Assembly (NCBI RefSeq): GCF_022458985.1
Contig: NC_061787.1
Span: forward strand, 20,841,629 to 20,905,628
Source: Mugil cephalus
Lineage: Eukaryota > Chordata > Actinopteri > Mugiliformes > Mugilidae
Reading direction: 5' to 3'
Length of the DNA stretch: 64,000 nt
Position numbers and translations under genes: made by a program. The notes beneath the pieces are model-generated. The model was not told the origin of the DNA. It did no database searches and saw nothing but the letters and a program-made list of their open reading frames with translations. This document shows positions 1 to 14,200 of this stretch, piece by piece (within the stretch, counting starts at the first letter, position 1; the number at the start of each line of letters is the position of its first letter).

Positions 1-3000
1 GTATAATGCAAATGTACTAACAAACTTATTTTGTTTGATTCATGAGAGAAAAAAAATAACCACATTTACTAGTTTATGCCTGTCAGGGTTTAAAACTTGT
101 CAAAATATATTATGTATTTTCAGGCCACTTTCATCTCAAAGCTGTGATTGTGACTGAGAAACTGTGCCAGCAGCTGAAGTAGATCCAAGCTCTGCCGTGC
201 AAAAAGGGTAATAAAAAGCACTCTGCTGGCGTAAGGCTTTGCAAAGCATACACAAAGCCAAAAATGTTACATTGTGCTTTATTGTCAATAAAACACTATA
301 AATAAAAGTCAGCAAGACAAACACTGATACGTTGTGGTTTGGTGACAATAAAACTGTACAAGTAAAAGCCAATAATGCTACAATAAAACTAAATAAATAT
401 GAGGTTCAAATGGAATTTGGAGTGGAAAAATACAACAGGAAACAAACAGAGCTGGTGACTACAGAGGACATTCATACCAGAGCGCCCACAAAGAACGAAC
501 ACACAAGAGAAGAGAGGAACTCAAATCTACTTCTCAGGCAGAAAGAGCTCAGCTTCATTAAGGATTAATCTGTTGATTATTTGATCAATTAATCAATTCA
601 TCTGGACATTGTGAAAAAAGAGTCAAGACATTTGTTGACAGATAAATGATTCAGAATAGATATTTAATTACAGAGAAAGGAACAACTTAAAACCTTAAAT
701 CTTTAGCAGCTCATTACCTGATTAGCATTTACTGAATATTTTATACTTACAGTCAGACTGAACCTGTCTAGAGCTGCAACGTGCAAAGACTTTGGACACT
801 TTTTCCTCCTCAAATTATTATTGATATTTTGATCTCAATCAAGAATGACTTCTACATGAAAACTTTTTCTGACTGCCTACAATAAAGTAGTCATTTTGAA
901 CTTTTTTTTTTTAATTTTAGGTTTATTGTTCCACTAACTGAATTTCTGCACTGCCTCTGGTTTGAGCTAGAAAAATTGAAGAACCATAAACCAACACTGC
1001 TCCTTTTCCAGCCCCTTACATCAGTCACAGTCTATCTCTGTCTTCATTCATCAGCGGAGCTGCCTATGGTAAACTCCGGCTGCAGTGGGAATTTCATGGC
1101 TAACTTTTACTGCTTGATCCAGCTGCAGGGGGAATAAGAGGCTTCCAATGTGGCTTAGCGCAGTGTTAATCACAGCGAAAGTCATTATGCCCTTGTACTG
1201 TGTCGCTCTTTAAAAACACAGCCTGACTGGGATCTCAGGACATAATAGGTGAGGGCACAAAGTTTAATTGTATGTGCACAACAGGGAATGAAGATAATGG
1301 TCAAAGTGAGGATGGTGAGGAGGCGGCTATGTTATCTCTGTTTGATGCTGCGCACCACAGGTAATCATTGTCTTAAATGACACTGGCTAAATCCTCTTTG
1401 AGACCAGACAGCAAGGTAAAACACAAAGTACTGTTTCTAAATTAGATGAGCTTTCTGTTTTTAGAATATGTCCATGTGTAAGGTGGTTTAGACATTTATC
1501 AGTGAACAAGTGAACAGAATGATTCACCTACTCATCAAGACATGAGGGCCTTAAGTAATAATAATAATAAGGAAAGAAAGAAAGAAAAAAGAAAATGGGA
1601 ACAAAAAGAAAAAATAACAGTTTTCATTGTGTGATTTGAACTTTTTCTTTACATTAATAGTAAGTAGATAGTAAGATAGTAAGATAGTAATACAGCCCCA
1701 TGCTGCAGTTAATACTCTGCAACAGAGTATTAGGTGGTATCCAAGAGGAAGGAAATAATTCAAGTTAGTGGACACAAAGTTAACATTATTTCATCAAAAA
1801 GCTCTTAATGTCTGAATATAACTGTACAAATCTAGTCAAAGTCACAATGCTGCACTGCCAAACATGATGGATGACTTTTCATGTTAGAGTTGTAGATAAC
1901 TTTTAGTTTGTGCTTTGGTATCCTTCATGAAATCTAAAACATGTGATCTTGATCATCTCAAGCCATGAAAAAGATTGAAATATTTTCTTGCTGTCAATAC
2001 AACAGCAAGTCTTTTCATTAGATATAACGTCATCTTGAAAATAAAAAAAAAATAATAATAATTCTTATATATTTATTCATATATTTTCTATTTCTGGCTT
2101 CATTCAGTACTTGCTTTGTACTTGTTCTTTTGTTGTTGTTTCACCTAATATGAAATATTAATGTAACTGGCTCTGGAATACATTATTACAGTAAATGAAA
2201 GCTGCAATCCTGAGCTCCTTTAAGCTAAAATTATTCCAAATAGTCCATGTGTGTCACCAAATTTATCCCACTTCTATGTCATTAAATCCTCCAGTGACCT
2301 GAAGTTGAACTTGCACATCACTATCCCAAACAAGGAATAACCACCAGCTGCCACAAACCTTGTAGATTCTGAATACTGCAATTAGGCCAGTAATAGTTGC
2401 AAGAAGAGTATGCGCTTATGCAAAGCCATAAGAAAAATAAAAAGAGGAATGCAAAGGAAGGATGTGGATGATCTACATCTGTCCATGTGTGTCTTAGATG
2501 TAATCTGGAGTGTGCTTTTATGTGTTGTAGCAAAGGGTCTTTAGGGACATGGTCTAGATTCATATACAGTGGCAATGATAAGACTCTGGCCTAGTTCATT
2601 CTGCTTGCTGGAAATGTATATTCATGTCAATACACTATCAGCTCCCTTTTGATTAGAGTTTCTTATTGACTGGGTGCAGGTTAGTACATCACCACGGGAT
2701 TTCTGTATAATAACTAAATGAATAACAGTCTGGGTGACCAAAACACGAAATATCCCTCAGTTTCAGTCTAAATTTGGAGGATAACAGCTGTTATGCTGAC
2801 TGACCAGATACATACTGCAAAAATGGCGGTCTGCTCTTGACTCTATTACCCATCCTGCTTTGCACAAAGTCCTTACATCATTTGTTCTCATGTCAGTTGA
2901 GGAATGCTGATGTTGCACTGCATATATAAACCAGCTCAAAAAGAGAAAATGAGGTTGGCAAATCTGTATCTGGGTATCAGAAGAGAATGAGAGAGGAAGA

Positions 3001-5256
3001 CTGGATGGCTGAAAATACAACCTACAATACCTGTTTGTATTTATACGTAATCGTTTGTGTATGAGACTAATATGGATACTATACTGTCTTAAAAGACTAA
3101 ATTAGACCTGCTTGCGTGCAAAAATGCAGACACATAAATAACTGGTGCAGCACTAGTGAATATTTGCTATCACCCCTCAAACAACTTCAAAGGTCAAAGC
3201 CCATCCAACAGAGGACACATATGAATATAATTTTGCATAAATGTAAATGGAGTTGCACCTAAACAATACAATCCAGTGCAGTTTTTTTTGAAAGATGCTG
3301 CAGTGAGTTTCTTAATATGAGAGACTGACAAAAAGTCAGGAGTTAACACATGCTGCTCCATACGTTTTCCTCAGTTCCACACAAAACATAACTCACCACT
3401 GACAGTACTTAAATGACTATGACTAGTCGTACATTTTCACTGTAAAGACTGAACAGTGTAACCGTTGTCTACAACATGAACTCGGTTGTCCAGTGAAAAT
3501 GACTTGCACGTTCTTCAGCCATTGCAGGAAGTGGTGATAAACAAGACGCACACCTGTCTAACTCCAAACAGCAGACAATACTTGCAACAAGCTGGTGAAA
3601 AGATAAAAGATGGATATTTAGTTACAATTGGTGATACCAAATGAGAACTAATAGAGTTTAATTTGTCAGGTAGACTGGCAGGTGGCTATTTATGTTTTGG
3701 TTCAATAAAGGCTGATAAGGCTACACTCGGAGCACTGTGGTCAATTTAACATAAATACAATACAATGCATTTTTGTTGCCCCATAACCCATCGATTACTT
3801 GGAAAATATGTATAATTTTAGTCAGTCACAACTGTCTCTGATTGACAGTCCTATCACACACTGACAGCAACACCAAAACTTCAATGGTTGAACACAAACT
3901 GATAAAAACGAATAAAAAAGAAGATGAAATGGCCTCTTGAGTAATTGTTGATGAATGAATGCAGGTGTATTTGATGGTGAGAACTCTGTGTGCATGTGTG
4001 CAAATGTTCCACTTCTGCAGGTGGTGAGAAGAGACTCCCTGTGCTATAGCGCATTAAGTGACCCCTAAAAATGTGACATTGCTAAAAGCTACATAGCATG
4101 TAACTGACAATGGCCATAATTTCCTATCTCCTACAACTGATTCCAGTACACAAATCAAGATGTCAGCACTTACACTGAAAGCAGTGCGTACTTACATGTG
4201 TAAAAGTGAATCATTTGCTAGCATTAAATGCACTTTTAGGGTCATATTGCAGGATAAAGGAGAATAGAAGCAGGATAAGCAAGAGTGCAGATGGATCTGA
4301 AAATCCTCTCCATTGGTACATACTAGACTGTCGTAACGTCTGAGATTTAAAGAGCAATCTTTTTCATCATAGCCAGTGTTGTTACATAAGGGAGTGGGAA
4401 TCCCTGACTCCGCTACAGTGCACTGCACAGTGGAATGATAATGATTCAGGACAGCAGTTTGTCCTTTGTCAGAAATTGTCAGCTGTTTTTTTTTAGCTGC
4501 CCTCTTCTACCATCGTCAAAGTTCTTCTCAGTGGTTTGTGTTTGTAGCTGATATCTCTGTAGCTACAGATTCTGGTCAGAAGCAAGGACTAAAGTCAGAC
4601 TTCATCAGCATAATGTTTACTGACTGGTACAAATGTTCCAGCAGGTACACTGAGGATGTGCTAATGGTCCGGCTCAGCCTCTCTAGTCACTGTGGTGATA
4701 AATGACCGTGCATCCTATTTATAACCATTAAGCCGCACACTGTGACGATGCTGTAAGCTGCCTAACCTGACCAGAGTTAGCCATGGCTCACCATACCAAG
4801 ACAAAAAAAAAAAAAAAGAACATCAGAGATAAAAAGTGGCAGGAGAGAAAATATCACAGGCTCAAAAGTCAAAAGTGCTTTAAGTCAAGGGTAATGCAAA
4901 AAGAAACAAGATGTTATTAGCTTCGAGACCAAGAAGCAGTAGGAACTAAAAGGCAAATAGATTTCTCTTTTGACATTGGACAATGCCATCAAGACATATA
5001 TTTTTAGGAAATATATAAACTCAACTTAAAAGAGTTCGGGCCATGTCCTGACAACTGATTCATACCGGACCATGTACCATTCATATATCATGAATCTATT
5101 TCCATGAGTCATAAACAAGACAAAATACTAGCTCTAATTAAGATGAGCTACAGAATGACCATCTACAATACAACTATTCCTGTAAACTGCTGGGAAAGAA
5201 ATGAAGAGATTTTGCTGCTAGCTTAGGGTACTTTCAGTGGAAAAAGAAAAACTTAC
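1..5256. other. slc12a7 intronic DNA, no gene seen
   Basis: AT-rich sequence without a convincing exon. It holds short simple repeats, including a TAA/GAAA tract near 1,555-1,620 and an A-rich run at 4,801-4,817. It must contain, or lead to, the splice acceptor side of the cotransporter gene beyond base 1. Confidence 0.6.
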
Positions 5257-8200
5257 CCTTCCGTCGAGAGCCTCCCTTGGGCTCCATTCTGAGGAGCGGT
5301 GCTGAAGGGGGAGTGGAAGGGAGGGGGTCCTAGCAGTGGTCTCTGGGGAACTCCAGTAATAGGGGTCCAAAGACTAGAGGTACTGCTAGTGAGGTGCAGA
5401 AGTAAGGAATGCTGCCTGTGCTATGTGGATAATGTGAGGATCAGCTATTTCTGTGACAGTGTGTGGGTGTTTGTGTGTGTGTGAAGAGTGTGGCCTGTGA
5501 CGACGATGTCAGCGACATCAGCCATGCATCACAGAGCACTCTCACCCTCCCACCAACAGACCGGTGAGCACGCGCACATGCACCACTTCCCTCTCTAGCT
5601 CCTGATCCCTGCCAGGGCATGAGGGAACACACACACACATACACAAAGGGGAGGAGCAAAGAAAGCAAGTGTAGCAGTAGTAAAAACAGGCAGCTTCAGG
5701 TGAGTGTGGCTGCAAGGATGGATGAATGAATGTACACGTATGTAAACAAACATTTTCAGAGACTGTATATTTGTAAGTCCGTGGCACTGACAGAGGTCAG
5801 ACAAGACTTGCATTCCAAAGTTACAGCTGTACAGCATATCATTCTGAATCAATACATGTTTACTATTTTAAACTGCGGTGCAGGCTGAGCGAACAGTTTT
5901 ATTTCTTGTTTGACCCCGCGTCCGACCTTCAGGGTGTCATAAGTGGAGATAGACGACTGAGCAGCACAGGTCAGGGAGTGCACAGAATTATACAGCTGGA
6001 ACATATAACAACAGATTACATTACTGTATTTGGATACAGGTTCGGAACTGTGCCAGCTTTACAATTACAATGTGAACAATTGTAAAGGTTAGGTTGACCA
6101 TTTTCTAACAATAGTCAGGTGAAAAATCAAGAGAGAATGACAGTCGGGGCTTGAAGAAAGATATTGGGTGAAAGGGAATTACAGCGGGGACAGAACCACT
6201 AAAGGCTCCAGAGCCCGTGGTGGTCAGATAAAAGAGTTGCTGACCTTGCTTCTAAATTTCTTAAACTGGTCAAGTATCTGAGGATGTGCTGGAACAAGGC
6301 TGATCCCCAGAGGCCCTAAATCCACAAGCCCAAAATCTCTCAATACCAACTTCCTGTTGCCAGACACCACAGGACAACTTCAGAACACGCATGTCCATTC
6401 CCAGTCAGAACTGTTTTCAAGGCACAAAGAACACATACAGAATATTAGGCAGGTGATTGATTTGTGTAAACATAACTGTCTTCACACTAATATCTCTTGG
6501 CAGCCACATGCCTTATTTGAGCTCCACAAACAGGATAGACAACAGTAGACAGACCCCTGTGTCAGCCTTTACCTACAAGCTCTCATGAACCTAGCGCTCT
6601 GCTGTCCTCCTTGGTATTGGCTGCCCATTAATCTGTGTCTGTCTAAGAGCATGTGAAGTAGGCACTAATCACTTAACCAGATTAGGCTAATCCTGGACTT
6701 TTTATAAAACACAGAAGCCACGTCAAGGCTCCAGGGTGGAGGAAGATATCGCTTTGAAGACGGCAAACAAAGTGAAGCTCAATTTCTGCCGCCGTCTTCT
6801 GGCCACCGGCCGCATGTCAGTCAAGTCAATGTCAAGCAGAGACACGTGACTCATCAGGCTGGGCCATGTAATAATACAGAGTTTTGACTGAAGCAAAACT
6901 TTGATTTTAGGGAGCAGCTTATGTACAACATTTGTATATTAATAGACTTGTACACTGTAATTCATTGATTGTCAAAAGTAGTTTCCATCCAGCGTTCACC
7001 AGCATATGTGAAGACAAAGTTCAACATCTGTTCCCAACACCGTTAAATTGACAGATGCATCAAGGCAAAGCTTAAAGCGGGTTATCAAATCACACAGTGA
7101 GAAGGATTAAGTTATATCAGACTCCACTTGGTTTGATGTCAGATGGCTACAGATATAGTGATTGTGTGTTTGTGTGCGTGTTGTGTGCGTGCATATAAAT
7201 GTCTACGTGTTGCATTTAATGATGCCCTAAGCCTTTAAATCTGTCAGGTAAACAAGACGGCATGTTACGCAAGGCAGAAAGGACAGAGTGTTAATGACAT
7301 TGTATCAGTGTCTGAATACAGTCTACTGTATCCTTATTGGATACTTCAGAGCATCATACTATGGTCATACAACAGTCAGCCACAACATTATGACCACCTT
7401 CCTAATATCATGCATGTCTCTCTTGTGCCTCCAAAACAGTTGCAACTCATCAGAGAATGGACATGGGCCTCCTGAGAGTGTCCCGTGGTGTCTGGCAATA
7501 GAATGTTAGTGGGGTCCTGTGGGTTGAGGGGAGGGGCCTCTGTGGATCATCCCATAGATACTTGATCAGTTTGGGATCTAGTGAATTTGGAGGCCAGGTC
7601 AACGCCTTGTGCTGTTCTTCATGTTTTTGAGTTGTTCCTAAACCATTTCTGTGTGTGTGTCTGTGTCAGGCTGCATCCTGCTGGGCATGACTGCTGCCAT
7701 CAAGGAGTGTCACTGCTATGGATTGGGGGTGTCTGGTCTGGTCTAGGTGGGTGGTACATGTGGTACAACATCCACATGAATGTCAGGTCACTTCTCCTGT
7801 CAGTCCTTTTAATGTTGTAGCTGATCAGTGTACTATGATGGAGGAGGATGTAGGCACATTTTATGCACTTACACAGTTTAATCGAACTATGCTCAACATT
7901 CAACTTTCTGAACGCGGTCCTTGTCCCAGTTTAAGTTGTCCAGGTAAAGTTCAATTGAGACAATACTTTTTTCATGTGCATGTAAACGCACTGAATGTTA
8001 ATGTAATGATGTGTCAATTGGCCTATAAGCCTGTAGGAGAAAACTTTTTTTTTCAAATTATTTTTTATTACAGTGACTTAAAATACAATTACAATTGTAA
8101 CTGAACTTGCACATGTACGTAACGGGAAAATATGTACCTATCTGCAAGCGGTCGAGAGAGCATGAGAGAGGAAAAAAAGAGAAAGAAATAGGAAAAGAAA

Positions 8201-11200
8201 GGGGGTCAGCCAAAGCCAATGAGATCTGTGTTACTTAGTGCTGCTTACACCTGAATCCTTACTGCTCGAGTAAACATTACACATGAGATGACTGAGTAAA
8301 AGAAAAAAAAAAAAATAGTACTCTACGTGCTATTATTACTAAATCCGTAACAAATCAGAACTCTCCTGATTTCGAGGTTAGCATTTGGTGCTTTATGAGA
8401 GGAATCATCTACTAAATCAAAGAAATCTGTAGTAAATAATTCAGAACTGGATAGAGAAGGATAAAAGAACAAATGAATAAATGAATGAGATTATTGATTA
8501 AGCACTTGTAAATGTATATCAATATGGTTTAATACATGAGCTGAGTTTGATTGGGACCTCATTAACAACTGGACCCATAATGATGTGCCATGGCCACAAA
8601 CTTTCCTAGTGTTCTGCTGAGTGGAAGAAAACTGGCCGAGAAACTCTATATGAGATTAATTCAAAGGAGGTAAAGAAGAAAGAAAAAAATGGTATAAAAC
8701 TAATTACTATATATATATATTATTATTATTTTTATTTATTTATCCTTTTTTAATTTTATGCAGAATCTGCTTTATGTGTATGTCCTTTTCGTCTTGCTTT
8801 TCTAAAGCTTGTTAATGGCCTCAAAGAGAAATTAAGGGCGTATTCACACCAGGCTCGTTTAATCCGCTTGAAACAGACTTTTCCTTTGGTCCGGACCTTT
8901 TTGGTAGATGTGAATACAAATCAGTGGACTCTGGTGCAGACCAAACAAGTGAACCAAGACCACCTCAGCAGCTGGGACTTCGTTCACTTGTTTCGCCCGC
9001 ACCAGAGTTTGTAACGAACCTTGATACCTTTGAACCAAATGCCACATCTGAGCACCTTTTTGGATTAAACTGGCTTCTGTTTGTAACAATTCACCATACA
9101 CACAAGGGGGATCTTTTCAGGACAACAGTACCTTTTAATGTAATTAATATCTTACGGAAAAACTGACCCCACCTTTGAAACCACCAATATAACACACAAA
9201 AGCCCGACATGAGTGTTGGGCGTCCTGTATTTAATTAACAGAAATAATGTCCTTTTTTACATTATGTAAATTCAGAATAATTGCCAATCTAATGAAAAAG
9301 CTTTAATTTGTCCCATTCAACCGACTCTGTTACACTATGTTTAAATTACATTAAGTTCCTTTAAATCCACCAGTGCCGTGAAGTTAAACAAACTTAATAT
9401 AATCCATTCGCTGCAGGTGTCCAAGGGAAAAATAAGCAACAGTTTCATCCACAAAAACAAGAAAAAACAAATATGTGCGACTGATCACTATCTGGTATAC
9501 CAGGAACAAAAAATTAACAAAAAATGTTGTGACTGGTCATTGGCAATTTCATTCATTTATTCGTTTCTATTTTATACCAAGAATGAGCCGTGGGTCAACA
9601 TGGGGCACAGAAGAGAGCACTGCCTCCTTGCTATGGGACACATGTTGGTCCGTTTGTCAAAAAATGCAATATGAATACAAACCGAACAAAGTTTTTCTTT
9701 CTTAAAGGTCCAGACCACAGCGAGTGAACTATTGCACTTTCCTAAATTACACTCAAAAATCTCAGTGTGAACAGTGCAGAAACCACTGTTAATGTATTAG
9801 CTGGTACACAAGAGTCCTATAATTTTAGCTGTACTGTGGTCAACACTCATTTAGTAGCATTTATACCAAAATGGAAAATTATGTGCTATCACAAATAAAT
9901 ACAGTTAAACAATATTTGTTTTTTTCACAGTCTCCTTTGTCCTTATCAACGGTCCAAATGAATCACACTCAGGTAAAAAAATAACAAAGAAATCACATGA
10001 TTTCATGGACAGGCAAAGCGTTTTCCACAGAACTAATCAGTATCCACCCAAAGCAAGCGAAACAATGTCCTCTTTTTAAAACCACAGGCTGAAAATGGAC
10101 CAAGGAAATCACACGCACTCCACCCTTTTACAGATGGTGTCACTCTGTTGCAATTGGAAGGAAACGGTGCAACACGTTTGCAATAAATTCTGAACTCTAG
10201 AATTTAGTCTAGAATCACCACAGACCCATCTCTAAAAACTCCCAATGTCTGTAAATGAAGCCATTCAAATTTAGAAAGTCATAGGCTTTAGAAAATATGA
10301 TAGGCTCTTGAAGCCAGATGTTGGTTGCTCTGCCAGCATCTGGTTCTGAAAATACAAGAATGTTTAATATAAGAGGCTGGGAAGGTAGTCAAACTATTGT
10401 CCACTCATTATTTTAGTACTTCCAATAAAATATTATGAGCATCTAACAATGTCAAAGCTTAGCTAATCTGGTGTCACATTATTATTGTTAAAACACAGCT
10501 TGCACGTGATTACCATGTGACTTCTGGTTTTTGTAATGTTTTAAATTATTGTGAAATCAGCATAAAATCTCCTCTTTTACATAATCTCTTTGGCTTCCTA
10601 CCAGTGACACAGCTGGTTAAAACATTTAGTAAAAAAATCAAATAAACTGATCACATGCATTATCCTACTCAAAACTGATATAAACAGACAGGCAGCTCTT
10701 TGTAGTTGTGTATAATATATAAAGTAGTGCTGCCACTCGTGTGATAACGGAAATGCCGGTAAATAAGTAGTACTCATTGGTAGAGACCACATCCCTTAAT
10801 GGGTTTTTAAACTGTAGTTTGATTTTTACCACATCTTTACCAACAGCTAATTTAATGTTTTATTTTGTTCAAACTGATGAAAAACCTGAAGAAAGTTCCA
10901 AAACTTTAGAGTACAACGAGTAAAAAGAGAGTAAAAAGAGAATCCCATAACCAGATGAACACTGGGCTTGACTGTTACATAAATATGACAATAAATAATA
11001 CGTCTGTATTGTTAGGACTGTGTACAAAGTCAGTCTTTACAATGTTTGTACAGCCTATGAAACTAAGTATGTAAATGAATTTTATGTGAGGGCCTCACAC
11101 AAACGACAGCTGACGGTGAGAAAACAGATAGTGGGGAAATAGACAGCCATAAAAACATGTTCATGCCCACTGGTTCAGAGCTTATCAGAGACAACACATT

Positions 11201-14200
11201 GAGAGCAAGGAACTGGTGAGAATGAGATCACTGAACAGGATATATCAAACAGTGAGTATCAGGCAGAGAGTATAGGACTGAATAACCACTCAAAATAATT
11301 AAATTGTCCATTTCGTTAAAATGCCTATTATTATCACACACTCTGACTGCTGTATAAATAACCTAAAACAGAGTTTTCAGGCTGTTTATGGAGGGGTACA
11401 AAGGCATAAACTGAGCCAAGGATCAGTCTGTACGTGCATGTATGTGCAAACCAGGTACTGACCCAAAATAGTACTAAACCACTATTAATATTTTATGTAG
11501 TACCTTTTCAAAAAGGACATGGTTTGCTTTGGAAAGATTGGGAAAAAAATAAAAACACTGAAAGAATATTCTAATAATTTTCAATAAAAAAGAAGAACTT
11601 TCTTTGATCCTGGCTGCTTAAATTTGGAGGATCTCTGCTTTTTTCTGGTCATATACTATAGTACTGATAATCAATCCATTATAATATCTGGAACTATTGA
11701 ACTAAACATAGGTCTAATCACAGTTGGGCATTTAGTGCATATGAGACAATGATTCCAACCCCATCAGACAAACACCAGGGTAATGTGTATGTGACAGATG
11801 GTTAAAAGCACTTTATATGAGTTGCTTGTGAAAGTCATATTTACGTAGCATACTAAAAAGGAGAAAATTACCAAGTAAACATGAAGGAGGAATGAAAACA
11901 GTGACAGCCACATACAGACTACAACCTTAAACAGAACCAGATCTGCCTGGAAATAAACAGGAAACACATGTCCAGGACAGACCAGAAAAAACAGACCAAC
12001 GGACAGAGGCACTAACACCCCTGGTACATAAAGTCACCTGCTTAGTTGCAGCTTAAACAAAAGTACAAATAAAGTGAGATTTTCATATTGCAACTTCTCT
12101 CTAGAACTGCTATTATTACTGCAGCAATAAAGTCCACATCAGACCTTATCTGTACTCTGTGCTGTATATTCACAAGGTGTGGCTTTGTCCAGAGTCCTGA
12201 GTAGGACATCCATTACAGAGTAGCACAATGAAAACAGTGAGGCAGTATTAGTGCAAAAGATAGGGCTTACAATCATTTATCTGCAGTCTATGTGTTAGTT
12301 CTGCAGTGTTTTCAATACCACACCAGTCACCTCCCACAGAATATCTGACCATTGTATACACTCTCCTGCTCACACACCATCCCACTCCACCCACTCCCAC
12401 TGACATTCTAGTCACTCCCCTCTGGAACACTGTGTTCTGTCCAAAATCTGTATGCCTCTTGCAGCGGAAAAAAATAAGACAAGTGTATCCTAGTTTTATT
12501 AATCTAAGCAATGCAATCATTTCGAGAGGCTGCTTACAAAGACACAAGGTCAAGGAAATACCCTCAAACGGAAAATATAATCCAAAACTTGGTCTCTCAA
12601 TCACACAGCTCTAGCTATCGATGAAGCTGTTTTCAGTGTGTCAAAAAGTGTCAAAAATAAAAACAAAAAGGACAAAGGACACAGCAGGCCACATGATCAA
12701 ACAGAGACAGATGAGTTTTACACAAGCTTTTGCACTGGGAGGTGAACAGGAGAGACGTACAGACAATACAGATGCACATCAAGGAGATAAACAAGATTGA
12801 TTTGGAGAGAATATTATCACAATGAAAAAAGTCTACTGTGTTAATATTGGCCGCCCCTCGACTACACAGAGCATTTCTGTTTCCATTAACGCAAAGTTTT
12901 ACTACATCAGTCATCAATAACAAAAATTTGAATCTAAACATACAGTCACTTGTCTTAAAAGGAATAAGGGAAGGGAAAGTGTGGACACAAGAAAGCACAG
13001 CAAAGGTTTCGAAATCAGGCCGAGCTTAGTTGGATTGCTTTGGTTAAGATTTGCATTTGTTTGGTTAACCTAGAAAGACTGGGACAGCTCCTGTCTGCTT
13101 TGCTTCCATTTGAAGACAAAGCTAAAATCTATTTCTTGAAACCCAATTTAAACTGGATTGAGATGAATGATGCTGAGGCCTCAACAGGAAAGGAATAGGC
13201 AATGGAATTACAAAGAAATAGAGAGGGGGAAAAGGAGGGCAAAGAGGAAATTCACAGTAAATGAGAATAGAATGAGAATCCATTACATTACAGTGTGGGG
13301 GTGGGGTCTCACCTCCCCCGACTCAGCCAACGGGAAGCTAGCCAGCAACCTAATCAATAACAGTGACTCATATTTGACTCTATCCTGTCTGCCCATGCTC
13401 AAGAGTCAACAACATTAAGGCTTTCAAGGAGCCTCCCTAGGAAAATACAAAACAACTTTCAACCTGTGTGCCAGTCCTCCCAGTCTGTTGGCATCGTATC
13501 ATCATATTTTATGCATCAAGTTCTCACCAAACCAGACAGCTTTGACAAAAATGTACAAAACATTATACAGTTTCCATAATCTGTTCTGACTCATGAGCTT
13601 AGTAAATTCATGGTAAATCCACCCCTGTGGATTTGATGAGACAATAGAATAGATTTCTTTGTAATGGTTGTGTGTGGTCCTGATGCGTCCACAAACCGAG
13701 TTACAGGGCATATAATTTTGTGGCTTTAGATCAAGCGTATGGCCTCCATGACATGCCATCCACCCCTCACACAATGTTGTTGTCACTGCAGCCCTTGTCA
13801 GAGACAAGTGGTTTGCATGCGTACAAACAAGCACAGGGGAAACTGAAGCAATAAGATATCCTGAGTAACCATCATAATAAAATCCAGTTCTCTCTCCTAC
13901 AGTCTATAAAATCTTGCTCAGCATGAAGCCATAATTGCAGCACCACAGCAAGAAATTAAATACTGGGAACTGATCTGCTTGCCATGTAAAGTGTTGTAAA
14001 AGCAGCAACCTAACTGCATGCGGATTTGAAAAACATGGAGTATCAGAGAAGTCTGTTAAATAATCCACTCCATGCCCTCTCTAGGTGTTGTGTGAGCTCT
14101 ATGTCTGCACACAGGTCGATATCAGGTAGATGCTATCCAAGGCAAGGGAGAAGGAAGAACGCTTTGTTCCAACACCAAATCTATGATGTAATAATGATCC

